Source of the DNA: Pictodentalium vernedei
Taxonomy: Eukaryota; Mollusca; Scaphopoda; Dentaliida; Dentaliidae
Direction of reading: 5' to 3'
Length of the DNA stretch: 64,000 nt
Assembly (NCBI GenBank): GCA_031216915.1
Contig: CM062296.1
Location: forward strand, 63,043,084 to 63,107,083
This document shows, in pieces, positions 50,122 through 62,315 of the stretch. The notes below the pieces were generated by a model. The model was not told the DNA's origin and ran no database searches. It was given only the letters and a program-made list of their open reading frames with translations. How positions within the stretch are numbered: position 1 is the stretch's first letter; every line of letters starts with the position of its first letter. A program made the position numbers and the translations under genes.

Positions 50122-53100
50122 TCATATTAAAACTTCTCGATACACAACATTATGTGCCGCAAATGAGCCCTTACAAAAGGTGTTTTCCTCGGGTAAAATT
50201 GATATTGAATCAAACGATCTAACTCGTGATAATGCAACATAATGCAACATAGAGCTGCCCATGGGTGAAAACTGGTTCTGAAAGATCTTTGCCAATGTAT
50301 TCCAAAGTTTGATCTTGGGATTTGTTAATCGGCATAGCGAATGCTGGCCTGATAGGAAATTGCCGACATTTTAAATCAAATGGTAAACCTGCATTTGAAG
50401 GTGTCAATGTGAATCTGGGTAAAAATACAGTATTTCCAGCATGTCGCCCTGACACAATTGTAGCCTCAACAATGCGATGACCAAGATTTGTGATACTAAG
50501 CCTAGTTCCATTTAGAAGACCTTGTTTGGAGTTAAGATTTCTCACTAATATGGCAGAAGCAAATTTTTTTAGATATAAAGTATGTGGTGGAAGTCAAGAG
50601 AGGTTTAAGCTGTTGAGAAATTCAGCTGGATACAAAAATGTTTGAGATGGGTCAGCAACACTATCAGCAGTCAGATAGGTTTTACAGTCATCTGAAGAAA
50701 AACGTTCCATTACTGCTTCATTTATTTTATCAACATTTTGATTTCTAGGGCAACGAATAGACCTCCCACACATATTTTGAGAAAATGAAGCACTTTTGAG
50801 ATCTGGATAGACAGATTTTATCAAGCAATCATTGCCATTGGGACTAGGATTTACACATATATTTTGTGGTAACTCAATGTTTGCACTAAGACTCTGTTGT
50901 TCCACACCATTCAGCATATCTGTCCTATTCCCAACTGCCATGAGATATTTTTCAAATGTACCATCTCCTGAGAAAGATGGTGATGATCGAACACGCATAT
51001 TTGTTTTTAGATGAAAAATTTTAACATGCTGCCATAAAAAGGAATGCTTTCAATAATATCAGCTTTGCGACTCATGGCACACACAAGTCACCTCCAAGTA
51101 AAACCACTTTTCCACCAAAGATTTTTTCACATCCTGTTATATCACAAAATATTCTATGGACACACTCAAAGACAAATTTATGCACTGCTAATTCAGATTG
51201 TCTGGAAATGTTACAGGTGCTCTCGGGAAGAATTGATATGGGTATTTTGAACCTAGAATGTGCTGTTCTTTCACCTGCTAGTAATTCAACAGCAATGCCA
51301 GACGATGCTCTACAGCTAATGCACTTTTACCCTTTGAACGAATTTTTGCCAACAGGGAATTGTACAAAAATGTCTTTCCAGTTCCTCCTGGCCCATCAAC
51401 AAAGTAAAATGTATTTTCAGAATCACATGACAAAATAGATTGCACAACTGCTTGATATGCATTGTTTTGGTATTCATTCATTAACTTTTCATTTTCAATG
51501 GCTATTTGGCATTGCATGTCCTCGGAAAAGTTCAATTCTTCAAATATAATATTAGAAACACCTTCAAGATGTGTCATAGTTGGTAAGACAGTTGGCACAT
51601 CAGGATAATCTGCTAATGATTTTCCATGTAATTTAAACTTCTTTTCAATTTGCCCAAGTGCTTCTTCATTACAATAATTTTCTGGTACATGAGTATCACT
51701 GGTTATTACCTTATGAGAAATATCTTCTGACCTATGATGTTTAATTTTTTCCCAAAGAAGAAGAGGATTACTTGGTTCGCAGAAAAGTAGAATGGTGGTA
51801 AAAACATCACGAATGTGAGGAGCAGAGGCCATCAGAACCATTTCATTGAGGCATTCCTCCCATTCAGCATCATCTTGGATAAAACCACGCCCAAATGCTG
51901 CTTGCTTAAAAGTTGCACATACAGTACCATCTGGCAAAGTTCGAATGTCTTGAAATGATGTGCAACCCGGTACATGATGCGAAAAAAGTCTTAGGTAAAA
52001 TCTCTCACCTTCAACGGGATTTGCTTGGTATAATCGACCAATCACTTTCCCCCTTTTACGCAACGTCCATTTACACACATCAGAATGCCAAGTGTAATGT
52101 TCTGGGAAAAGGTGATATGGAATAGATCGAGCATTTGGTAATTCGCTGTTTATCTTGAACCAAGCTGTCAGGGTTGTACCTTTATGCTTTTCAAGTATTT
52201 CTTGAACATGCCCTTCTCTGTAGATTACATTTTGCATACCTAGAAGATGAACTGCAAGTCGTTGGTTAGCTGGCGATCGATTATGAAGTTCATAAGGAAA
52301 TATGCTCCAACTGGCTTCAGAAGCAGAAACATATCTTGACTCAATGAAATGCTGAATTTCATTCGAAGATTCTTGATGAATACCTGCCATTATCCTATCA
52401 TGACCTTTATACACATACTTGTATAAATATTTAACAGCTGTAACACTTGAACACACATTTATGTGGGCAGAATATTTTGTACATAGATATGGATTGTAAG
52501 GTACTACCCACCGATTATACAACCATACTCCATTTAACTCAATTTGTATCCCATTATTGGACCGCTTATATTGAGGATAACCATTATCTGTTCCGACTGT
52601 AGCATCAGAAAAAGATTTGGGAAATTTTTTGGTGCATTTGCCATGTTCCATACATGGGGAATTCTTAATTGCATCACCACATGGTCCATGAATCATATGC
52701 TGAGTTACGACACTATAACGTTGGGGGAGGATCAAGTGGTTAGGAAGTTCAGCAGAAACAAATTTGTCATAATCATCTTGAGAGTTTGGCTTAACACCAT
52801 GCTGTAAAATTATACATGGACCGACCTGGGCATGCGCCAGTGCGTATTTGGTTCTGAAACATCAGGACCTGGCTCTTAAATCTCAGAAATAGGCTTCTCA
52901 GTTGGCGCGTAACTTCTCAGATCATATTTTGATATTCTTGCGATGGATAATCGAGAGAGACACTCTTACATATATTATATATATGATTATCATTTATCAT
53001 TGTTGTAGAGTACTTAAGTTAATACTTCAAGTCTTAATTACCAAGCATTAATCTTCACTGTGGTTTCTGATCAAGTCTTGGCTGCCTAAATAGGCAGCCA

Positions 53101-54907
53101 AGACTTGATCAGAAACCACAGGGAAGATTAATGTTTGCTATAGTGTACTAAATGAAAATGATGAGAGCTATTACATACTTGCAATGTGTGTTACAAACAG
53201 CAGTGTGACTCCGTAAATTGAAATCTGGCGCATGAATTGAAAAAATAGGCTCCGAGGCTAGAGCGTATTTTAAATAGTCCTGATCGGTCCCTGATTATAA
53301 GTATGTAGGCATGGGGCAACCCACGCTTCTGAAACTCCACGGTATATACAAATGCTACAACTGTTCCAAATATATGATTTTTCTTCATATCTTTCAGTAA
53401 CTGTTGAAGTTTTTGGTGAAAAACGCGTGCTATCAAATCTGGCCTATTGGCCTATCGTGAGGGTTTTGCTCTTCTAATACACTATGAACGATCTCAGACC
53501 ATTTAGGATTGCAAGTAAATGTTATAAAAAGATCAGGTTTTCCATAGCGTCTCACTATTGACATAGCATCTTGATAAAGTTGATGATTATTTCTGGGACC
53601 ACCTGTGAATGATGATGGAAGAATAGTTTTTCTACCCACCGTGGATCAATTGGCATCGCCTGCCTCAACAGCATCTGAAATTCTCCGTTCAGTTCAGCCC
53701 TTCATTCTTTTTGATGAAATAAGCAGAATTCAGTCTCTCTTGTTCATTTTTTGCGTACTGATCAACAATGTACTGGTGTAGTAATCTACCATGTCTCAAA
53801 ATTGTATTGAAATTTTGTCGCTGCATCAAATGATAGGAGTAAAACTGCATTTCAGATACCTGTTTGCGACAGTGTCCAGCCGGTTGTATAACTACAGTCC
53901 ATCCCGTGCCCCCATGGGGAAAGAAAAGTACATAATGAAGTGGGTCATAATGTTGGTGGGTTTCATTGATATGCACCACCTTGCACTGGTTTGGAGAATG
54001 TGTTGCATACTTGTACAAAACAATGTCTCTTCTAGATGGAACAACTGCAGATAATCCTGGAATTATAACTGCTATTTCAGATGCAGTGAGTAGATTATAC
54101 CTTCGCAAATGTTTATTTGTGTCGGATGTTAATACTAACTTCATCTGTTCATTTGTTTCAGAACTTCCCAAAATCTCTGAAGCACTTTTGAAACATTTAA
54201 CGAAGGGGTTGTGCTCATGAAACATGTTTTGAAGAATATCTCTATTAAGATCAGAATTCCACGAAAGTCGATTTTCAAGTTCATTATCTGTATCGTGTAT
54301 ATAAATCTGACAGAATTTTGGTCGCTCACCACTGACTGGAAATAAATGGCCAATTCTGTGATAAGCAGATCCATTGATTCGGAATGTGTATGGTCCTCTT
54401 GAAGGCAATATGTCTTCATGAACACCAAGTGATGCAAAAGCTAAACTTGAATTGAATGCCTAATATTTTGATGAAAGTGTTTCGATGAATTGTTTTTTGC
54501 TTTGACAAATGTTCTTTCAAGAAATCTGGTGCGTCATTCACAACAGGAAGCTGTATCTTTCCCTGCAGTCAACAGGTTGAAAATTTGGCATTCACTTTGA
54601 GATTACCAGTGTGAAGCTCATTTTTCCACATAAGTGCGCCACAACTGTGACAACAAATATTCATATCTCCAAGATTTTGCACTTTTGGGATTTGTGTTTC
54701 GTGTAAATAATCCACTAAAGACCCAAGGGCATTACTTTGACAGGGTTTTGATTTGATTGGAATATTTTCAGTTGTCCTGTTCTGCTGAAGACTACTTGGG
54801 CGTCTCCGGGCATCTGTGGTTATTGGCCTCCTTGGCATGTTGACATGAAATTTTACTCTTTGTCTTTTAAACTTTTGAACGGTTGTGGAATTTGCATGTA
54901 TTTGCAT
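50122..54907 (-). mobile_element. Degenerate Helitron (Rep/helicase)
   Basis: Minus-strand pieces in order: CCHSCGALMWKNEL (N-terminal finger), FRINGSAYHRIGHLFP, YKYATHSPNQCKVVHI, PDLFITFTCNPKWSEI, VEFQKRGLPHAYIL (Rep HUH region, with the second His replaced by Tyr), MIHGPCGDAIKNSPCMEHGK, KYLYKYVYKGHDRI (Tyr motif), FYFVDGPGGTGKTFLYN (helicase Walker A), and the PIF1 end RQFPIRPAFAMPINKSQDQT with NVVYREVLI before TGA at 50122-50124. Frame changes and an insertion at about 52823-53315 break it. A 10-bp tandem duplication near 50230-50250 shifts the frame just after GQLYVAL. Helitrons move by rolling-circle replication; this copy cannot. Confidence 0.9.
52823..53315. mobile_element. Palindromic insertion inside the Helitron Rep domain
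   Basis: Helitron coding sequence stops at GLPHAYIL on one side and resumes with LQHGVKPNSQDDYDKF on the other, so about 490 bp was inserted. Near its centre (about 53040-53135) TGTGGTTTCTGATCAAGTCT and its complement make a perfect stem with a tiny loop. Outer ends GGACCGACCTGGG and, inverted, GGACCGATCAGGA look like terminal repeats, and ATTATA lies on both flanks. The family is unknown. Confidence 0.65.
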
Positions 54908-56340
54908 GTATGAAATATTCTACTCCGACATTTTTGGAGAGAGCCCCTGAGGTGTGGTGTTTATGAATTCTTCAGTTCCTGAATACGGTGGTGTTCAACA
55001 TAAACTTGAGGATAATTCAAGGTCTGTGAATGCGAGTTCAGACATGTGATTTTCCATTGTAGAGTTTTGCTCAAGTCTACTTTGCTGAGAACAATTTCTA
55101 CTTTGGTGTCTCCACGCACCTGTGGTCATTGGCCTCCTTGGCATGTTGAGATGAAATTTTACTCTTCTGTCTTTTATATTTAAACTTTTGAATGGTTGTG
55201 GCATTTCAGGCTTGGCAATTTCAGGAGAGCGATTTTTTAGCTCTCCTTACTGCCCTCCTGAAAGAATTAAGGAGCGCGAAAAATTGCCCTCCCAAATATT
55301 TTGGTCTGGGATGATTGAGATTACATGTATTATGCTCACATTAAATTTTTGTTGTAAAGCAAAAATGTAATTTAACTTCGAAGTCACATAACATCACGTA
55401 ATTTCATTTTAAAAGTGGTTTAGTGGTAAAAGGTAATGGCTGCAACCAACCCAAACACAGTTGCAATCATTTGAAGCAAAATGGGTCACAGCAATATTTT
55501 GTTTCCGTCAGTTTCAAGTTCAACAACTGACATCACAGTTTGAGGGGTAATTATTCAAGGAATATTGACACTATAATATACTACCATTACTACTATCCTG
55601 TCACTTGAAGCACTTGCACCAGGATGTGACTGTAGATTCAAGCAGACCTGTTGTCCAAGAAAGTCATACGCCTACCACTACCACCTTCAACCCCCCTTGG
55701 GGGTTGAAGGTGGTAGTGGTAGGCGTATGACTTTCTTGGACAACAGGTCTGGGTACGCACACCGGTCTTGTCAAGTGTGTGTTCGGTTGTTGAGTGAGAC
55801 ATCCAGATGTCTAAGAGATTTCGCTTTACCTTAGTAAAGTTAATAAAATCACTGATGTAGTCTGTTGGTTTCAGTTTCAATGAGTTCGTTTAACTGGATA
55901 CTTAAAATGCTGTGTAAAGCTAATTGCTCTCCTAAGCTGATTGAGGAGAGCGATTTTTTGCCCTCCTGCATTTTTCAGAATGCCAGGCCTGGCATTTACA
56001 TGTATGAAATATTCTAATCCGACATTTTTGGAGAGAGCCCCTGATGTGTTTTGTTTATGAATTCTTCAGTTTCCGAATATGGTGGAGGTGTTCCACATAA
56101 ACTTGAGGATAATTCAAGGTCTGTGAATGTGAGTTCAGAAATGTGATTTTCCAGTGTAGAGACTTTTTCAGTCAACTCTCTATTTCTTCTACGCAGACTT
56201 TTATTGTTAGTTACAACCTCTGACATCAAACCCTTGAGTTTCACTAAAGAGTCTATTTCTTGTTGAAATTCTTGATCAATCAGTGTTCGTAGCTGATTTT
56301 GCTCAGTTTGTATGTCCACAAAGCATTTTCTTGAAAGTCA
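54908..56340 (-). repeat. Duplicated segments upstream of the Helitron, with a coiled-coil ORF
   Basis: The block around 54907-55060 and that around 55990-56160 are near copies (GACATTTTTGGAGAGAGCCC, TTATGAATTCTTCAG, AACTTGAGGATAATTCAAGG). The minus-strand ORF at 56014-56319 reads DQEFQQEIDSLVKLKGLMSE and SLRRRNRELTEKVSTLENH, a coiled coil, ending PPPYSETEEFINKTHQG; the other copy retains SELAFTDLELSSSLC. VKFHLNMPRRPMTT at about 55150 matches VKFHVNMPRRPITT at the Helitron start. The Helitron 5' region, or a captured host exon, was therefore duplicated with changes. Confidence 0.5.
55644..55750. repeat. Perfect palindrome, about 52-bp arms
   Basis: AGACCTGTTGTCCAAGAAAG starts the left arm and the right arm ends with its exact complement. 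The centre is CAACCCCCCTTGGGGGTTG with almost no loop. Inverted arms this perfect are either recent or kept identical by gene conversion. Confidence 0.9.
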
Positions 56341-56888
56341 GATATCTAAAGCCAATATACTTTTGGTGAGTTGATGCTTTATGTTGGATAATTTCCTTAC
56401 AGAAGACTGCATCTGGCAGTGCACAGGTACAGCAACTGGATTACTACCTAAACGAAGAAAGGAGTAATGGTCAAAAACAGGCCTGCAAAAATTATGTGAG
56501 CGATCTCTCAGATTACGCAGAGTTTGCTGAACTTCCTGATCGCGAGACTTATTTTTGATTCTCGCAAACTTTTTGGGGGAGGAATGGACTTGTGGTGGGA
56601 TTTTTTTTTTATCATGGAATTAAGGGTGTGATTGATCCAGTAGTATGTGAATTAATAGAAAGAAGCATAATTAATACATTTATCATGTCTAATTATATTT
56701 GAAAATATTTCCTAAGTTAAGTTACACAATTGAATGGAATATTATCATATCATTGCTATTCAAGATATCAATTGTGTCTGTAGGACTCATTGATCTTGCC
56801 CAGGTACCCCTGTACTAGAATCTATTCCAGCCCAGGTGTACCAGGAAAAAGGTCAATGGTTCTCACAGCCACTAAGGTATCATCACTC
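56341..56888. other. Intergenic, no gene seen
   Basis: No coding frame or repeat recognised. Confidence 0.4.
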
Positions 56889-56896
56889 TTTGAGTA

Positions 56897-57743
56897 TAGG
56901 GCTGTCGCGATTATTCGATTAGTCGACTAACCGTCGACTATTGAAGTAGTCAACGTTTTTTTTTATTTTTAGTCGATCGTCGTTCATTTTCAAGGTGGTA
57001 CACGTCTACTATACGTCGGGGCTAAATTGCATTGTTTTGTGAGGTGAATGATCAATGAAGGTGAATAACTTTAAATATCTAACCATAGTTAACATTCATA
57101 TCCGGAAGACTGTACGACTGTCACTGACTGTGTAAGAAAGAACACTCACAGTTACTCGAGAAGAATAAATTCTTCTGAATATCTCCAGTCTTGTACACAC
57201 GAATGCACCCATTGGAAAACCCAAAGCGCGGAAGTGACAAAATTATGACGAAAGTCAGAACGCCAGATCACTTCTCAAAGTTCGGAACTTCAGAGTAAGA
57301 TCCAATTTTAACAACTGACGAGGGAATTCATAGATCTCAATGTTCAAAATTTCGAGAAACTTATTGCAGAAAGGAAACATATGCAGGAACGTTCTTTGGT
57401 AAATTCATTTTAATTCATCGGCTTCAATCTAGTTCAAACTTGGACCCGCAGTCAGTAATATTATTTTTGGGGTTGGTACGTCCTACAGGACGTACCAACC
57501 CCAAAAATTATATTACGGACTGTGGGTCCAAGATTGGACTACATGTAGCTTCAGTCGGGACCGATTTGTTGTTCCCACAACCCCACTTCGTCTGAACACA
57601 CTGGTGCCATTGTCATTTTCAGAGTTTTACGAACAGAAGAATGATTTGCTAAAAAAATCATGGGAAGCGACTATTAATCGACTAACCGTCGATTACTGGT
57701 CACGATTAGTCGATTACAAAAAATGATAGTCGCGACAGCGCTA
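56897..57743. mobile_element. hAT-type non-autonomous element, 847 bp
   Basis: Terminal repeats TAGGGCTGTCGCGA and TCGCGACAGCGCTA are flanked by the perfect 8-bp duplication TTTGAGTA (56889-56896 and 57744-57751). Subterminal GATTAGTCGACTAACCGTCG and its inverted form repeat at both ends. An inner palindrome at about 57441-57533 centres on GGACGTACC pairs. The tips resemble the MITEs at 41704 and 48253, but the interior differs. Confidence 0.9.
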
Positions 57744-57904
57744 TTTGAGTATACTTCATATGAATTGATGAATTTCATTATTACAAAAACAGGTTACGCA
57801 GAATGAAATGGGTTATGCAATAACATTTTGCAGGACCTATTTTCAGGTTTATGCAAATTTTAAATTTTGGCTAACCTGCAAAAAGCGAACAAAACTCTAG
57901 TTGG

Positions 57905-58215
57905 CAATTTATTTATTGGTGCTTAAGGTCACTTCCAGCATCTATGGCTATATCATGCTTGCAACATGTATGAGTATGAAGTCAAGTTTAGCCAATCGTT
58001 CATACACTTGCTGCCCACTTTAGAGGCCTTCCACCTCAAGCACTGGTGGTCCTATTTTACTCCCAGGGTTCCCACGGGGAAAGTATATACAATACCTATA
58101 GATACGTATAGATATGATTGGAAGACTCCTGCCTTGCCCAGGGGTACCTGTGGCAAGACAGGGAGTCTTACGGAGACCACTTATTTGTTAACTACCACTG
58201 ATATCATAGTATTCT
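57905..58215. repeat. SINE-related dispersed repeat, copy b
   Basis: ATTTATTTATTGGTGCTTAA, CAGCATCTATGGCTATATCA and AGTCAAGTTTAGCCAATCGT match the repeat at 45955-46065. The ORF across it is not recognised as a protein gene. No tRNA-like head was found, so this may be the shared 3' part only or another element. Confidence 0.5.
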
Positions 58216-58738
58216 ATTTGACTAAGTTAACGCAAGTAAATAATTCCAATTGACAGACATGACAAATGTCTTGTGTGTAGGCTTCATCTTAACAGTTCAC
58301 ACTCCACTGGATCAATCGTACTCCAAAGTTCACGGAAAAAAAGAAAAAATATTGCTAGAATGAATGATCAGTCCAGCGATAAGACATTTCCGCGACCTTT
58401 GTGTAACCTGAGTGATCGCTGCAAGTACATGTTATTTAAATACGAAATAACTTGCTCACCATAGTAAAGTGAAATTTGGAAAGCAATATTCCAAAATTAT
58501 TTTGCAAGAAATGTTGGTGGGAGAAAGAATTGGCATGCGGATGGTTACACTTATTGACAAATTGCATAAAACATAACAAGAAAATACAGCAGTGCTGTGC
58601 ACAAAAAAGGACGATGATAATATGCCAATGGCATTTTCCGTAAATACGATCGGTTCTATCGAGGTTTTCTATCAATAACCTCAGAGTACACATCGAACGT
58701 AAGTCAATTAACTCTGTACATGGTATCAGGACGATTCG
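58216..58738. other. Intergenic, no gene seen
   Basis: Only short spurious frames. Confidence 0.4.
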
Positions 58739-58890
58739 GACCATGTACGATTCGGGCCAGATTTTTATAAAGGTCGTTTCGGCCCAGATCTATGGACGAT
58801 TCGGACCATATTTCTGGCCGATTCGGACCAGATTATTGGACGATTCGGACCATTTTTGTGGACGATTCGGACCAGGTTTCTGGGCGATTT
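58739..58890. repeat. Short tandem repeat, about 25-30 bp unit
   Basis: About six units containing GGACGATTCGGACCA or GGCCGATTCGGACCA followed by TATTT- or TTTTTG-type spacers. The reading frame through it (PIW, DHF, RFGP repeats) is an artefact of the period. Confidence 0.85.
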
Positions 58891-59135
58891 GCCCAACAGA
58901 CACTCAAACTACACAAGCCAGCACAGACATGCACACTTCACAAGACTGCACAGACTTGTCTTTTGAATTAAAGAGGCCTAGCCCTTTATGTGCCAATTTC
59001 AGTGAGCCATTTTCATTAATTTCACTGAAAAAATACCGACGTACCGGTATTGTTATCACAGCAGATAATTCTTCGAATAATTATGAAACAACTAATCCTG
59101 TGTTTCTGGGTCATGTCAGGGAAGAGGAAAAAAGA

Positions 59136-59897
59136 TATGACGTCAACATTGACCTGCCTGTTTTCATTTGCAATGCATTTTGGGTCCGTATACCGAATTT
59201 GGTGAAAACCCGCCCAGTAGTTATCCCGTTGCTAATGGGGAGCTCTGGTTGCTAGGGAAGTCACGTGACGTCAACATTGACCAGTCTGTTTTTATTTGCA
59301 ATGCATTTTGGGCCCGTAAACCGAATTTGGTCAAAATCTGCCCAGTGGTTAGCCTGTTGCTAAGGGTGCGCTCTGGTTGCAAGGGAAGCCACGTGACGTC
59401 AACATTGATCTGTCTGTTTTCATTTGCAATGCATTTTGGGTCCGTATACCGAATTTGGCCAAAATCGGCCCAGTAGTTAGCCCGTTGCTAAGGGGCGCTC
59501 TGGTTGTTAGGGAAGGCAGGTGACGTCATCATTGGTCTGCCTGTTTTCATTTGCAATGCATTTTGGGTCCGTATACCGAATTTGTTCCAAATCGGAACAG
59601 TAGTTAGCCCGTTGCTAAGCGCGCGCTCTTGTTGCTAGGGAAGTCACGAGACGTCAACATTGATCTGTCTGTTTTTACTTGCAACGCATTTTGGGTCCGT
59701 ATACCGAATTTGGTCAAAATCGGCCCAGTAGTTAGCCCGTTGCTAAGGGGCGCTCTGGTTGCTAGGGATGTCACGTGACGATACCATTGACCTGTCTGTT
59801 TTCGTTTGCAATGCATGTTGGGTCCATGTATCAAAATTGGTCAAGATTGGGCCAGTAGTTTGCCCGTTGCTATGGGCGTGCTTTATTTGCTATGGAC
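59136..59897. repeat. Tandem repeat, about 126-bp unit, six copies
   Basis: Each unit has CACGTGACGTCAACATTGA or a variant, then TTTGCAATGCATTTTGGG, TCCGTATACCGAATTTGG, CAGTAGTTAGCCCGTTGCTA and CTCTGGTTGCTAGGGAAG. The predicted ORFs in both strands follow the repeat and should not be annotated. A C-run with one A lies just beyond, at about 59928-59953. Confidence 0.9.
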
Positions 59898-60289
59898 GTC
59901 ACGTGACATAATCAGTGATCCATTAGCCCCCCCCCCCCCCACCCCCCCCCCCCTTCACCCAATATATTAAGGGTCCCTTGACCTAATGAGGGTGAAAGCA
60001 TTGGTGGAGAGGCATCACTTGTTCTAGCATCCGAGTATCCTTGAAATGAAAGTGTCAATGATACTGTAGCTCAACTTGTTTAAGACATGTCCATGTATAG
60101 TACGTGACACAGCAATGACAAAATCTGGGTAATGCCCTGATAACAAAGGTACATGTAAAGTATTGTAACGGTCTGTGCATATATGCTGACCGTAGCCTGT
60201 AACAAATACATAGGTAAAGTATTGTAAAAGTGGGGTGACAGTTAGATGCTAAACTAGAAAAGAAATCTTTGAGTCCCAGAGTGGGTCTG

Positions 60290-62045
60290 ACTGAACCCCA
60301 AAATATTTCTTCTCATAGCACAGTGATAACAAAGGTACCCAAAACACTCGTTCCTGCCACAAGGTGGTAACAAAGGTACCCCCAGAAGTTTCGTGAAGAT
60401 CAGTTCATAAATACAGACTCTAGCCCGAGCCGCATTGGCATGTGCACTTACTGTGTATAAGTAGCACTGAACAAATCAAAGTTCATTTACTTTGCATAAT
60501 TTCTGCACGAGAAAAAAAACCTGTATTATATGTGATGTATTCCATGTTACTAAACATTCCTACAAAAAGTTATTCAAATCAGAACTTTCATACAGAAGTT
60601 CTGTACAAAAAACTGATTACACTAATTTTGGTACAAAAAAGCTGCTGGCGGCCATCTTGAATTTTGGACCGCACCCAAAAACACTCGTTCTCGTCCCACG
60701 GTGATAACAAAGGTACCCACGAAGTTTCGTAAAGATCGGTTCATAAATACGGCCTCTAGCCTGAGCCATATAGAAGTTGTGTACAAAAAACTAATTGGAC
60801 CAAATCTCGGTACAAAATGACCACTGGCAGCCATTTTAAATTTTGGACCACACCCAGAAACACTCGTTCTCATCCCAAGGTTGATAATAAAGGTATTCGA
60901 GAAGTTTTGTGAAGATCGGTTCTTAAATACAGCCTCTAGCCCGAGCCGTATTGACGCATGCACTTACTGTGTATAAGTAGAACTGAATAAATCAAAGTTC
61001 ATCTAATTTGCATAATATTAGCATGAGAAAAAAAACCCGTATTATATGTGATGTCTACCATGTTACTAAACATTCATACAAAATTTATTCAAATCAGAAG
61101 TTTCATACAGAAGTTCTGTACAAAAAACTGATTGCACCAACTTAAGTACAAAATGGCTGCTGGTGGCCACCTTGAATTTCGGACCGCACCCAAAACCACT
61201 CGTTCTCGTCCCACAGTGATAACAAAGGTACCCAAGAAGTTTCGTAAAGATCGGTTCATAAATGCGGCTTCTAGCCCGAGCCGTATTGGCATTTGCAGTT
61301 ACAGTGCTGAAAGTAACATTAAATAGATCAGAGTCAGTCTAACTGGCAAAATTTATGTACGAGAAAAAAACCCGTATTATATGTGATGTATCCCATGGTA
61401 CCGAACATTCACACACAAAATTATTCAAATCAGCGCTTTCATATGGAAGTTCTGCGCAAATATCTGATTGCACCTAATTTTGTACAAAATGGCTGCCAGC
61501 GGCCATCTTGAATTTCAGACCGGACCCAAAACACTCGCTCTCGTCCCACGGTGATAACAAAGGTGCCCAAGAAGTTTCGTAAAGATCGGTTCATAAATAC
61601 GGCCTCTAGCCAGAGCCGTATTGGCATTTGCACTTACAGAGCTGAAAGTAACAGTAAATAAATGAAAGTTAGTCTAATTTGCATAATTTACGCACGAGAA
61701 AAAAACCCGTATTATATGTGATATATCCCATGGTACTAAACATTCATACAAAAATTATTCAAATCAGAGCTTTCATATGGAAGTTTTGCGCAAAAATCTG
61801 ATTGCACCTAATTTTGTACAAAATGGCTGCCAGCGGCCGTCTTGAATTTCGGACCAGAACCAAACACACTCGTTCTCGTCTCACGGTGATAACAAAGGTA
61901 CCCAAGAAGTTTCGTAAAGATCCGTTCATTAATACGGCCTCTAGCTCGAGCCGCGTGTACGGCGCGACGGTCGGACAGACGGACAGAGACAGACGGACGA
62001 CGGGCCATGGCAATACCTCAAATTTGGCTTCGCCAAAGTTGAGCT
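60290..62045. repeat. Tandem repeat field, about 335-bp unit
   Basis: ACACTCGTTCTCGTCCCAC, GTGATAACAAAGGTACCCA, AAGATCGGTTCATAAATAC and GGCCTCTAGCCCGAGCC recur with AAATGGCTGC and GGCCATCTTGAATTT, five to six times. Most units are about 335 bp apart and one is shorter (about 175 bp). The field ends with a GACGGACAGAGACAGACGG run and CAAATTTGGCTTCGCCAAAG. All ORFs here follow the repeat. Confidence 0.85.
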
Positions 62046-62201
62046 AAAAATGTAACCTCATTTGTCCCCGGTTCCTTTGGGAAAAATCCCTAAAAGTTTA
62101 ATCAGCCAGAGTCATTCTCGTGAAGTCTCATCTCGTTAACTACTTCCTACGTACGTTAAAAAAAAGTGTGAAATTAAAAGCACTCGGGGAGTTTCGACGT
62201 C

Positions 62202-62315
62202 GGCTTCGCCTCCGTCTCAACTGGGGCGCCTCCGGCGCCTTCGTCCTTTATAGCGAGCGAAAGCGACCCGCAGGGTCGCGTGCAAGCGATCCAAAGGATC
62301 GCTTGCTTCGCAAGC
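62202..62315. repeat. Cluster of short perfect GC-rich hairpins
   Basis: In sequence: GGC-TTC-GCC (62202-62210), GGCGCC-TCC-GGCGCC (62225-62239), GCGACCC-GCA-GGGTCGC (62263-62279), GCAAGCGATCC-AAA-GGATCGCTTGC (62282-62306; written with its three-base loop) and GCTTGC-TTC-GCAAGC (62301-62315), the last two overlapping. Each has a three-base loop. The block is GC-rich in an AT-rich neighbourhood. Function unknown. Confidence 0.8.

Noticed and set aside
59136..59834. Repetitive ORFs with GPYTEF- and GPIL-like motifs
   Set aside because: The reading frames only follow the 126-bp tandem repeat and differ between units.
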